A DNA stretch of 64,000 bases from Ruegeria_C sp041537925 (GTDB lineage: Bacteria > Pseudomonadota > Alphaproteobacteria > Rhodobacterales > Rhodobacteraceae), in the NCBI RefSeq assembly GCF_041537925.1, contig NZ_JBGOSH010000013.1, positions 62,001 through 126,000 of the forward strand. Reading direction: 5' to 3'. A model generated the notes under the pieces. The model did no database searches. It saw nothing but the letters and a program-made list of their open reading frames with translations, and had not been told where the DNA came from. The translations under genes and the position numbers were made by a program. How positions within the stretch are numbered: the stretch's first letter is position 1; each line of letters starts with the position of its first letter. Positions 8,674 through 16,852 of this stretch are shown one piece after another.

Positions 8674-9120
8674 CCCACCACCTTGAACAGACAATAACAC
8701 TCCGTTTTCCACCGCCTGTTTGAAATGTGTACAGCAGCAGTTTAACGAGTTTACCCTGAAAATGCCGTCAACGCTATTTGCGGGCACGTTGCTTGTGAAT
8801 CAATGCGAAGCGAGTGTGCTTGGTGGGTTTCGTCTCAACATGCGAGGCCGAATTTAGACCAGCTCTTATGACGTCGTTCATTGCTATCGCTTGGACGGCG
8901 CATTGCTCGGAAAGAAATTTGTATTGGAAGAGGTATCAAACCTTTGCTTCGGCGGTCCAAAGCTCAACCGTCTGTTCATCACCGCTTCGACCAACACATA
9001 AACCGTTCTGCTTCCGAAAACGGGTGCGCTCTTGTTCTAGACTTGGCATCCTCCGCTAATTCAAGTGTTTGGTGTGGTCAGGAGCGGGCAAAGTGCAAAA
9101 AGCCAGATCTCTATTTCCGA
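8674..9120. other. Non-coding spacer
   Basis: This 447-bp stretch separates the MaoC stop from the hydrolase-regulator start and must contain the regulator's promoter. The long forward frames crossing it run antisense through MaoC and have no recognisable product. I found no phased repeat or palindrome comparable to those upstream of the other two regulators. Confidence 0.5.
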
Positions 9121-9570
9121 TCACAACCCAGCCAGAGGCATCGTGTATGTTGTGGCGGTGCCTTCGACACATGTCTCGCCGCCGCTGTCAGTCACACGCA
9201 CGTTCATTTTGCAGATCGGTTTGTCATCGCGGACAGTCACAACCACTATATGGCCCGTAATCTCTTCACCGATGCCGACGGCCTTTTTGAAATTCAGGTT
9301 TGTATTCAGGAATACCGTTCCTGGCCCAGGAAGGTCCTCGGCCACACACGCATTCAATATACCCGTGGTGACCCCGCCCTGAACAATGAGTTCTCCAAAT
9401 GGGGTTTTCTTGGCCAGGTCTTCATCATAGTGAACCGGATTTCTATCCCCCGTCATTTCTGTAAAGGCATAGATATCTTCCAATCGCGTTACTTGGGACC
9501 GGTTGGCACATTGCCTCAATTTTGGTTTCCCATTAATGACCCCGATCCAGCCGTTCGTTGCAGTGCTCAC
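9121..9570 (-). CDS. MaoC-like hydratase-fold protein
   Basis: This 149-residue hot-dog-fold protein has the R-hydratase motif FTEMTGDRNPVHYDED followed by FGELIVQGG, which contains the Asp and His used by (R)-specific enoyl-CoA hydratases. Many MaoC-like proteins act on CoA thioesters; some serve as thioesterases or accessory domains. The GTG at 9570 is chosen because GGAGG lies about 8 bases upstream; the frame is open 25 codons further but without a family match. The stop codon of the FAD monooxygenase lies 52 bp upstream, so it closes a four-gene operon starting at the OsmC gene. Confidence 0.82.
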   Translation of the reverse strand: MSTATNGWIGVINGKPKLRQCANRSQVTRLEDIYAFTEMTGDRNPVHYDEDLAKKTPFGELIVQGGVTTGILNACVAEDLPGPGTVFLNTNLNFKKAVGIGEEITGHIVVVTVRDDKPICKMNVRVTDSGGETCVEGTATTYTMPLAGL

Positions 9571-9622
9571 TTTATCCTCCAACCCTAACAATTGATGACG
9601 AATGACAGTCAGCGCAATTTGC

Positions 9623-10789
9623 CTAAGCCGCTGCGTGTGCGGCAATGTTGTTATTCTCTAAAGACGCCTGCTCTCGCCTCATCGCCTCCGAAAAATCCTT
9701 GTGCAGTGATTTGATTCGCTTCAAATCCCAACGCCTCGAAGCTATTTCCTGTGTGATAGCAAACACTTCAGTGGCGTATTGGTCGCGTTCCGTCTGATAG
9801 GCTCTCGCGTCACCAGGTGCTTTGATCAGTGCCGCCGCAAGACGGTCTGCATCCAGAAAGGCATCCGTTATGCCATGCGCCGTCGCTGGATCTTTGAAAT
9901 ACCCAGCATCTCCAACCAGAGCCCAGCCGGGACCGGCACATTCCCTGATGTGACCAGGAGCGCCGGCAAATCGTCTTACCCAGTCCGCTACGCCTTGCTG
10001 GGCTAGCTTGGCCGCCAACGATGGCTCCCAAATCGACAACATGTTCATCGCACCTTGGTAGGGATCTTTCCCGAACCAGCGTGCAAAGCTGTTGGGTGCA
10101 CTTGATGCAAACAGGCAGTGCTCGCCGCCAGTCGTCGGAATCAACCCTGCGAATGCACCCTGATCAAAATACCAGCGATAGCCTTGGTTCGGGATATCCT
10201 TCACGTAGGTATATACAGTCGAATAACGATCAATGGACCGCGCCATATAGCGAGAGCCGACCATCTCGGCCACGGACGAACAGCGCCCGTCTGCGCCGAC
10301 CAGAATGTCAGTTCCCACGATCTCCGATGTACCGTCCCGCTGCCTGATGACAACACCTGCTACGCGCCCACAATTCTTCTTTATTGTGGCGATTACTCTG
10401 GTCCCCAGATGCAGCTCTGCGCCGGCACTGACCACCGCATCCGACAAGACCCCATCGAGCAACCATCGGCGCGGGGCGTAAAGACCCTTCAAAATACCCT
10501 CGGGCTTGATATCTACAGTGATCTGTTCATGCCCATAGTGAAAATGGGTCTGCCGAACCGGTGGCGTTCCCGCCTGATCGATATGTTCCAGCAAACCCCA
10601 GCTGTTCAATAGCGAGACTGCGGGACGCATCAGTTTGTGTGTTGAAAGAGTGTCGCCGATTTCGCCGTCGCGTTCGATGATCAGGACGCGTGCACCGGCC
10701 CGAGCAAGCAGCATCGCGGTGGCCAATCCGGCGCAGCGCCCACCTACAATTATTGCGTCGTATTTTAAGCGATTAAATTGATATTCCAT
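9623..10789 (-). CDS. FAD-dependent (group A type) monooxygenase / oxidoreductase
   Basis: This 388-residue flavoprotein has an N-terminal dinucleotide fold (VGGRCAGLATAM), the mid-protein DG motif (LVGADGRCSS) and the GD motif (WALVGDAGYFKDP). This is the layout of single-component aromatic hydroxylases and of geranylgeranyl-reductase-like enzymes. The ATG at 10789 starts six codons before the FAD fold; the frame continues upstream into the preceding gene. The flavin monooxygenase ends 14 bp upstream, so the genes are co-transcribed. The substrate is unknown. Confidence 0.87.
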   Translation of the reverse strand: MEYQFNRLKYDAIIVGGRCAGLATAMLLARAGARVLIIERDGEIGDTLSTHKLMRPAVSLLNSWGLLEHIDQAGTPPVRQTHFHYGHEQITVDIKPEGILKGLYAPRRWLLDGVLSDAVVSAGAELHLGTRVIATIKKNCGRVAGVVIRQRDGTSEIVGTDILVGADGRCSSVAEMVGSRYMARSIDRYSTVYTYVKDIPNQGYRWYFDQGAFAGLIPTTGGEHCLFASSAPNSFARWFGKDPYQGAMNMLSIWEPSLAAKLAQQGVADWVRRFAGAPGHIRECAGPGWALVGDAGYFKDPATAHGITDAFLDADRLAAALIKAPGDARAYQTERDQYATEVFAITQEIASRRWDLKRIKSLHKDFSEAMRREQASLENNNIAAHAAA

Positions 10790-10803
10790 ATTCTCGATCC
10801 TAT

Positions 10804-12036
10804 TCAGGCAACCAGCCGTTGATCTAGGTTGCAACGAAGATGAGCGGCCAACGCATGCGCGTCTTCTGAAGCGCCAGCGATGAAGGTCGACTTACGCTGG
10901 CGCAAATAAGGAAGCCCCATCACGTAGAGACCCTGCGCGACCAATCCACCATGGTGCTGCAGTCTTGCCTTGCGATCGAACACAGGCAGATTCAGCCAAT
11001 TGAAATCCGGTCTGAAACCGGTTGCCCAGATTACGGACTCGAAACGCTCCTTGGCGAAGTTTAGTTGAAGTCTCGGCCGATCCGGGACCCGGGTTGCGGC
11101 GAAACGCTGCGATGGCGGAAAGAACTCTTCAAAACCCTCGCTCGCGATCCAATCGTCAATGGTTTGTAAAAGCCGATTCATTTTGAGATCAGCAGCCGCA
11201 CATTTGTTTTCCAAAGACCCCGAAAACAGAGCGGTTTCATCCCGGATCATTTCCAAGCGACCCGCTATTTCCACCCCAATTTCCGTCAGGGTGTTGAGGT
11301 CTAACTGATGTTCAGCAACCAGCCCCGGCGAAGGTGTCCGGCGAACCCGGTCAATGTCATCCATCTGATCGAACGGAATTTCGCTCAGGCCGAGCGTATC
11401 AAGCCAATGCAGGATGTCGGCACGGCGGTACCGTCTTGGCAGTCGAACATGATTGCCAACGGCCAGAGTAACCTGCCGACCTGACGCCTGGATTTCCTGC
11501 GCCAGTTGGAGCCCCGAAGCTGAAGCGCCAACAACCAGCGCCTTGCCGCCGGGCAGATCATTGGGGCGCTTATAGGAAAGCGGCGTCAATTGCCTGATGT
11601 AGCGCGGCAATTCGACGGCAAATGAAGGGATCGCCGGTTGCGCGCAGGCTCCGTTGGCCATTACGACACTCTGGCATGTTATTGCCCCCTGATCCGTTTG
11701 CACGCGATACCCGTCACCAAGTGGATCAATCGCCAAAACAGTCGTTTCGGTCTGAACCGGAGTTTGATGATAATCGGCGAAGCGATGGATTTCCGATACA
11801 AGCCGAGAGACCGACATGTATGCGTCTTTGTCCGCCCCACAATAAGACATGCCTGGAAGGCCGTTCATCCAATTGGGGGTCAGTAGATGAAGGCTGTCCC
11901 ACCGCTGGGTTTTCCAGCTGTTTGCGATCTGACCCCGTTCCAGAACCACGTGGTCAACCCCACGCAAACTCAATTCGCGGCTCATGGCGAGTCCGGAATG
12001 CCCGGCGCCAATTATGACGGTCGTAATATGTTTCAT
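10804..12036 (-). CDS. Flavin-containing monooxygenase-like oxidoreductase, copy 2
   Basis: This 410-residue paralogue of the protein at 1134-2369 keeps both Rossmann motifs (GAGHSG near residue 10, GASASG near 170) and the WATGF motif near the C-terminus. Blocks such as RWDSL-LLTPNW and ADLK-NRLL are shared with copy 1. It follows the OsmC copy 2 gene by 27 bp, exactly the spacing in cluster 1. The neighbours downstream differ (FAD monooxygenase and MaoC instead of a nitronate-type enzyme), so the two clusters probably process different substrates with a shared first step. Confidence 0.9.
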   Translation of the reverse strand: MKHITTVIIGAGHSGLAMSRELSLRGVDHVVLERGQIANSWKTQRWDSLHLLTPNWMNGLPGMSYCGADKDAYMSVSRLVSEIHRFADYHQTPVQTETTVLAIDPLGDGYRVQTDQGAITCQSVVMANGACAQPAIPSFAVELPRYIRQLTPLSYKRPNDLPGGKALVVGASASGLQLAQEIQASGRQVTLAVGNHVRLPRRYRRADILHWLDTLGLSEIPFDQMDDIDRVRRTPSPGLVAEHQLDLNTLTEIGVEIAGRLEMIRDETALFSGSLENKCAAADLKMNRLLQTIDDWIASEGFEEFFPPSQRFAATRVPDRPRLQLNFAKERFESVIWATGFRPDFNWLNLPVFDRKARLQHHGGLVAQGLYVMGLPYLRQRKSTFIAGASEDAHALAAHLRCNLDQRLVA

Positions 12037-12063
12037 GACGCTCGCTCCTGAGCCGTGTCACGG

Positions 12064-12630
12064 TCAACTGACCGTAACTTTGACATTTCCGGGATTGGTG
12101 ATGATATCGAACACAGCAGAACGCTTTTGCGATTGAGATACGACAGCTGCGATTTCGTCCTGGCTGGCGTCGGCATTGATGTCGAAATTTACCCGGACTG
12201 CGCTGAAACCGTTTCGCACATCCGCGTCCACGCCCAGGATGCCGTAGATATCCATGTCGCCCTCGACAGTTGCTTTCACGGAATGCAGCTGAATCCCACG
12301 ATTTTGCGCGACAGACGCAACACCTGCGCTCAGGCAGCTTGCCAGTGCCGACAGAACGATCTCAACCGGGGTTGCGCCGTTGTCAGAGGCCGCAAACTGC
12401 GGCGGGTGGTCGGCATCGACAGTAAAGATCTTATCGTGCGCCTGTTCCTCGCCAAGACCATAAAATCCCCTAACTGTGGAACGGCTGTGAACGCCGCCCA
12501 TCCATTCGCATTCCGCGCGCCATGTGAATTGCGCGGCGGCCGGCGCATCGCGCAGAACTTCGCGTGCTCCCATCAGAGCGTCGACATTCACGCCGTTGTC
12601 TACGGGGGTTTGTTGCTGTTGCATTTGCAT
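12064..12630 (-). CDS. OsmC-family protein, copy 2
   Basis: This 188-residue OsmC-fold protein matches copy 1 in length and along its whole sequence. It has the VLSALASC helix with one cysteine and a C-terminal QKRSAVFDIITNP that again lacks the second cysteine. The ATG at 12630 is preceded by GGAG at about nine bases; the product starts with a glutamine-rich stretch (MQMQQQQ). It is the first gene of the OsmC-FMO-FAD-MaoC operon. Loss of the same cysteine in both copies argues for a shared non-peroxidase role. Confidence 0.88.
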   Translation of the reverse strand: MQMQQQQTPVDNGVNVDALMGAREVLRDAPAAAQFTWRAECEWMGGVHSRSTVRGFYGLGEEQAHDKIFTVDADHPPQFAASDNGATPVEIVLSALASCLSAGVASVAQNRGIQLHSVKATVEGDMDIYGILGVDADVRNGFSAVRVNFDINADASQDEIAAVVSQSQKRSAVFDIITNPGNVKVTVS

Positions 12631-12955
12631 TTCGGATCTCCATTTTCCAATCGCCCTTGCTGGGCAGCTTCTCGAAACGGGCGCCCTGAAGTGGTGGGGC
12701 GTCGTTCGATACCTATTTCTAGAAACCCACCGCCTGGGTTGCTTGGGGATCACCTCGGGATTTTGTGGAGATTTCTGGGGGAATTCTCAGAGCAGCCTTA
12801 AAACCTATAAAAAAAGATGTGTTACGGCACCTGACCCTGCAGCCGTTTACATTTAGACGGTCAAAATCTGGAGGAATAAACAGCAAGCCGATGTTATGAG
12901 TTTTCTGCGACCTCAGACCACCGACAATCGGTTTGGGTCTGCACAGGCAAGGTAG
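12631..12955. other. Spacer holding the OsmC copy 2 promoter
   Basis: This 325-bp spacer lies upstream of the OsmC operon and downstream of the winged-helix/TPR gene. A short AT-rich patch at about 12800-12820 is the only promoter-like sequence. The 110-codon forward frame here is antisense to the OsmC gene and is not supported. Confidence 0.4.
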
Positions 12956-14509
12956 CTAGATGTGCAAACCTGCCATACGCAATCCGTTCAGGAGCAGATC
13001 CTGTACAGCGGATTTGTGGTTACTGCTTTCGCGGCTAAAATAGTTCTGCCATTCGTCAGGGGATTCCGGAAAACGCGCCATTTCACTCCTTGCGACCCGC
13101 AAAAACTCGGCCAGTGTTTCTTCGGCGTCGGACTGCCTTCCTGCATGGGCATAACACGATGCCAGCAAAGCGCGTGCGTTGTTGATTGGAAACACGATTT
13201 CCTGAAGGTCAGCAATCGCTGCATCAAATTCCTTCAATGCGAAATGTGCTTCACCTCGTATCCACGGGATCCAATTCAGTTCAAACGGATCCAACTCCCT
13301 TGCTAGTATCAGTCGGTCCAGCGCCTCTTTGGTGCGTCCGTTTTCGACCAGGAATGCAGCATGTAGGGTGATGACGGCGACATCATTGGGGTTCAAGTTC
13401 AATGCGCGCTCATATTGGCTTTGCGCTTCCGGGATACGGTGCGAATGCAGCAACGCCTCCCCGAAATGCGCGTGTGCCAAGGCATTCTCTGGGTCGATTT
13501 GAATGGCGAGGCGCCCGTGCTTAAGCGCGAGTCTCAGTGACTGATCCGGCTCCGGCGACCAGCCAGTAAAAAAGGCCATGTCGTGGATTGCACCAATTAG
13601 CATCTGAGCTCGCGAATTTTGGGGATCTTGTTCAAGGATACTGCTGAGTAAATCCAGCGCTTCAGTATGCGCTTTCTTTGATACCTGATTGTAAAAAGCC
13701 TGTGCCCGCAAAATCAACTGGCTCACGGATAGGATGTCTGATGGCTTTGACGCGGTCAATCGCTGACCCAGCGCATCAATACGCCCCACGGTCGTAGCCG
13801 CAATTCGTCTGGCGATCTGATCGATCGTATCCAGCGTATCGCTTAAATCTCCATCCGACCTGTCCGCCCAGAATTTCTTACCACCGTTACAATCCAGCAG
13901 GTGGGCGTTGATCCGAATTCGTCCGTTTAGCACCCACAGATTTCCACTCAGTACAAAATCAGCTCCAACAGAATTTCCAAACTTCCTTTCGTCCGTGTCC
14001 GATGTGTTCTGACTTTCTATTTTTCCTTCGAACGAAACACCATAGTGACGGAACTGGTAAAGCTCAGTTGCGATGGATTTCGATAAAATTTCTCCCAGCT
14101 TATCTTCGTCAGGACTACGGCTCACCGGTGTGAACTGCAGCACCGCGATTACTGGTTTGGTATTGGGTTGCTCTGCCATGCTGGAGTTTTGAGCAGGGGC
14201 TGCGTCATTGACCGGCTCGAAGAACCGAAAGCCCCGACCGTGTACTGTGCGGATGAATTTCTGTTGATGTCCATCGTCCCCCAGTGCTTTTCTGGCTGAA
14301 CTTACTGCGCTTGAGACCGCAGCGTCAGAGACAAATCTTCCTTCCCAGACCGCCTCCACCAATTCGTCTCTGGAAATCACCCGGTCGGCATTTGCCACGA
14401 AGTATGCGATGAGATCGAAGACCAATGGCTCAGCGGATACCAGCACACCCGACTTGCGTAACTCTCGCACATCCAGGTCCAGAGTGATATCGTCAAAACT
14501 GTACTTCAT
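12956..14509 (-). CDS. Winged-helix regulator with C-terminal tetratricopeptide repeats
   Basis: The first ~100 residues form an OmpR/ToxR-type winged helix (DRVISRDELVEAVWEGRFVS, then VHGRGFRFFEP), similar to that of the hydrolase fusion at 7468-8673. A middle domain from about residue 115 (IAVLQFTPVS, later DFVLSGNLW) is the FlgO/TolB-like segment common in CadC-type regulators. Several TPRs follow from about 280 to 490. There is no transmembrane helix, unlike membrane CadC proteins. The total is 517 residues from the ATG at 14509; a GTG one codon upstream is possible. It transcribes toward the OsmC operon and has phased repeats upstream. Confidence 0.85.
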   Translation of the reverse strand: MKYSFDDITLDLDVRELRKSGVLVSAEPLVFDLIAYFVANADRVISRDELVEAVWEGRFVSDAAVSSAVSSARKALGDDGHQQKFIRTVHGRGFRFFEPVNDAAPAQNSSMAEQPNTKPVIAVLQFTPVSRSPDEDKLGEILSKSIATELYQFRHYGVSFEGKIESQNTSDTDERKFGNSVGADFVLSGNLWVLNGRIRINAHLLDCNGGKKFWADRSDGDLSDTLDTIDQIARRIAATTVGRIDALGQRLTASKPSDILSVSQLILRAQAFYNQVSKKAHTEALDLLSSILEQDPQNSRAQMLIGAIHDMAFFTGWSPEPDQSLRLALKHGRLAIQIDPENALAHAHFGEALLHSHRIPEAQSQYERALNLNPNDVAVITLHAAFLVENGRTKEALDRLILARELDPFELNWIPWIRGEAHFALKEFDAAIADLQEIVFPINNARALLASCYAHAGRQSDAEETLAEFLRVARSEMARFPESPDEWQNYFSRESSNHKSAVQDLLLNGLRMAGLHI

Positions 14510-14538
14510 CACGATATTCTATCGCCCAATCATTGAAT

Positions 14539-14591
14539 GTCACACTGGCTGCGTAACGTATGTCACAGCTGGGCTGACGGCATACGTCACA
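14539..14591. promoter_or_regulatory. Three phased GTCACA repeats upstream of the winged-helix/TPR gene
   Basis: GTCACA occurs at 14539, 14562 and 14586, preceded by related bases (AAT, TAT, TAC). The spacing is 23 and 24 bp, near two helical turns. OmpR/ToxR-type winged helices typically bind such direct repeats. They lie 30-80 bp upstream of the regulator start on its own promoter side, which fits autoregulation. Confidence 0.5.
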
Positions 14592-14641
14592 TCATCACCC
14601 GATACTTCCTCGCACTTGCAACAATCAACATACCAGCCATC

Positions 14642-15719
14642 GACCGTGTTGCACGGATCGCGCTTCAGGATTAGCTCTGTTGCTTTCCCTCCCGTGAGTT
14701 GCTGTGGATGCCATACAAATTCAATGATGCCCGTCGCGACAAGTTTCCCAAGGCTAAGTACCGGGTCACGAACTGCTCGGAATACAACGAAAGTCTCCCG
14801 CGCCGAGGTGATGTGACGATCTGGATCTCTGATGAGCTGGTGAAGAGCTGGAGATCGCCACGCCGCAAGACACGCGGCGGTCAGGCACGTTATTCTGATC
14901 TGGCAATCGAGATCTGTCTCACTCTGCGGGCCGTGTTTCGACTCCCGCTCAGGCAAACTCAGGGCTTCGTGCGGTCGATTGCCAAGCTGATGGGCATTGA
15001 CCTTGCGGTGCCGGATTTTTCGACCCTGTCACGACGCGGCAAGGGCTGAGGATCAACCAAAACCGGCGAGTTGCAAGTAAGCCAATCACCCTCTTTGTGG
15101 ACAGCACAGGTCTGAAAGTGCATGGCGACAACGGCTGGCATAGAGAAAAGCAAGGCACCAGGAAGGCACACAAAACATGGCGCAAACTCCACATCGGGCT
15201 CGAACCGGAAACAGGCGACATCGTTACCTCGAAGCTGACCACGGAACATGTGGGCGATGACACGGCGCTTCCAGATTTGCTCACCGACGTGGATGAAGAT
15301 GTGAGCCGGTTTCTGGTGGATGGTGCCTATGATGGCCTGGGTGTGGTAGACTGTCTGGAGAACAAGTTTGGGGCCGGGATAGAGATCATTGTCCCTCCGC
15401 CAAAGAACTCAGTTCGAGGCAAGAATGCACAGCGCAATCACCACATCGATGCCATCGCCGAGCGGGGCCGGATGAACTGGCAAGTCAAATCGGGGTACAA
15501 CCAGAGATCACAGGTTGAAGCGCAGATCGGTAGATGGAAACAGGTTTTCGGCGATCGCCTGCAAGCGCGTGATTTCGACCGTCAGATAGCCGAAACGAAA
15601 GTAGCAGCAAAAGCGCTCAACCGCATGACATCTCTCGGTCGTGCGGAATACGAACGCGTCTTCTGAAGAGATGGGGTATGGGGCAAATTCGCCTCAATCC
15701 TGATCTATGCAACACGGTC
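14642..15719 (+). mobile_element. IS5-family element (IS903-like), copy 2
   Basis: This copy has the same ends as copy 1: GACCGTGTTGCA at 14642 and TGCAACACGGTC ending at 15719, here perfectly inverted. It is one base shorter than copy 1 because of a single deletion in the transposase. Orientation is the same as copy 1. Confidence 0.85.
14708..15666 (+). pseudogene. IS5-family transposase, frameshifted
   Basis: The frame begins MPYKFNDARRDKFPKAKYRV and runs to about 15040. One A is missing there relative to copy 1 (AAGGGCTGA against AAAGGGCTG), giving an immediate stop. The rest continues in another frame and retains VDSTGLKVHG, LVDGAYDG and NQRSQVEAQI, so all catalytic residues survive but are separated. 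Confidence 0.88.
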
Positions 15720-15846
15720 GGTAATGCGCACTTTTGAAGTCGATCATTGGGCAGTCCAAAACGTTGGTGCCGTCAAACCACCAGTTGGATCAAACAACAC
15801 CAAGGTGCAACATCCCGACCAAAGTTTGCGACACACCCTCAAGTAT

Positions 15847-16491
15847 CTACTCAGCGCTTTTGCAAGCGGAATTGAGCGACGCAATCACGCCCCGGCTGCG
15901 GCGAAGCATCGTTACGACCGAGCCCAAAACAATGACCCATAGGGCAAGATGCAGAACGGACCACCCCAGTATCACCGGAACAAAAATAGCAAGTATTGCG
16001 GCCACCGTCGCGACTGCCATACGCTGTGGCTTAGCCATTGGACCGCGAAAATCTGCACCCAATCCCTGGGCGCTGCCAAGTTCGCGAACGTAAGCGGTTC
16101 CAATCGCAAAAGCAGCGGCTGCCCATCCCAGATCAGGATGTCCCGTTCCCAACCCAAGCCCCACCAGGATGACCGCGTCTGCCACTCGGTCTGGCGCCTC
16201 GTTCCAGAACGGGCCGTCAGGCGCACCTCTTCCGCCCTCAACCGCAACCATTCCGTCAAAGAGATTGCACAGCAGACGGAACTGGCATCCAATTGCCGCG
16301 CAGACAAGGCACACCACGTTCAAGAAACCGCCTGTCGTGCCCGACAGCCAGAATGCCATCCCTGCCAGCGCCGCAAATACCATGGAGAACTGGGAAATGA
16401 GATTGGGCGAGATGCCGTGCTCGGCCAGTGCTTTGGCGACGCGTGCGGCGAGTTTCGAATTTCGACTGGCGATAGGGCGACGTTCAGACAT
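15847..16491 (-). CDS. CDP-alcohol phosphatidyltransferase-family membrane protein
   Basis: This 214-residue membrane protein carries the family's metal-binding pattern: DGMVAVEGGRG, then PDGPFWNE and PDRVADA, a variant of DG-(x)-AR...G...D...D. Several hydrophobic helices follow. Such enzymes displace CMP from a CDP-linked lipid alcohol. The gene is last in an operon with plsC- and cdsA-like genes, which would supply phosphatidic acid and CDP-diacylglycerol. Its start overlaps the preceding membrane-protein gene by 8 bp. The acceptor alcohol is unknown. Confidence 0.87.
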   Translation of the reverse strand: MSERRPIASRNSKLAARVAKALAEHGISPNLISQFSMVFAALAGMAFWLSGTTGGFLNVVCLVCAAIGCQFRLLCNLFDGMVAVEGGRGAPDGPFWNEAPDRVADAVILVGLGLGTGHPDLGWAAAAFAIGTAYVRELGSAQGLGADFRGPMAKPQRMAVATVAAILAIFVPVILGWSVLHLALWVIVLGSVVTMLRRSRGVIASLNSACKSAE

Positions 16492-16852
16492 GGCGGCTCA
16501 ATGCAATTGTGTAGAGGAACGCGTAAAGCGTCGAAACGGTGAGAGGAACCGAGATCGTTGCAAGCAGTGCCGGCGTTCCTGCAAGCCTGTGGATCCCTGT
16601 CAGTAAAACTAGGGAGACCAGAAAGGCCACGAGAGGTGGCAATACCATGCGCAGCCATCCTGCTGTGCGAAGGAAGATGCCCTCAATTATTCGCTTTAGA
16701 AAAAGCGTTATCGAGGCGGTCAAAAGTCCCTGAACAATACCTGCCACAAGCGGAGCTGGCATCTCATGCGCGCGATTGGCAAAAAAGGCCCATCCTCCCA
16801 TCAGCACAAAGCCACCGACTCCGTGAACGGCTTTGCTTTGCAAGAGGCTCAT
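16484..16852 (-). CDS. Small membrane protein in phospholipid operon
   Basis: This 122-residue protein has about four hydrophobic segments and no motif I recognise. It overlaps cdsA by 4 bp upstream and the CDP-alcohol phosphotransferase by 8 bp downstream, so it is translationally coupled to both and very likely works with them. A helper of the transferase or a lipid-moving protein is conceivable; nothing in the sequence decides. Confidence 0.75.
   Translation of the reverse strand: MSLLQSKAVHGVGGFVLMGGWAFFANRAHEMPAPLVAGIVQGLLTASITLFLKRIIEGIFLRTAGWLRMVLPPLVAFLVSLVLLTGIHRLAGTPALLATISVPLTVSTLYAFLYTIALSRHV

Noticed and set aside
8881..9588. 235-codon forward frame
   Set aside because: It runs antisense through the MaoC gene, which has clear motifs and a ribosome site.
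7292..14641. Cluster 2 as a recent local duplication of cluster 1
   Set aside because: The paralogues are too diverged and the flanking genes differ; separate acquisition is more likely.
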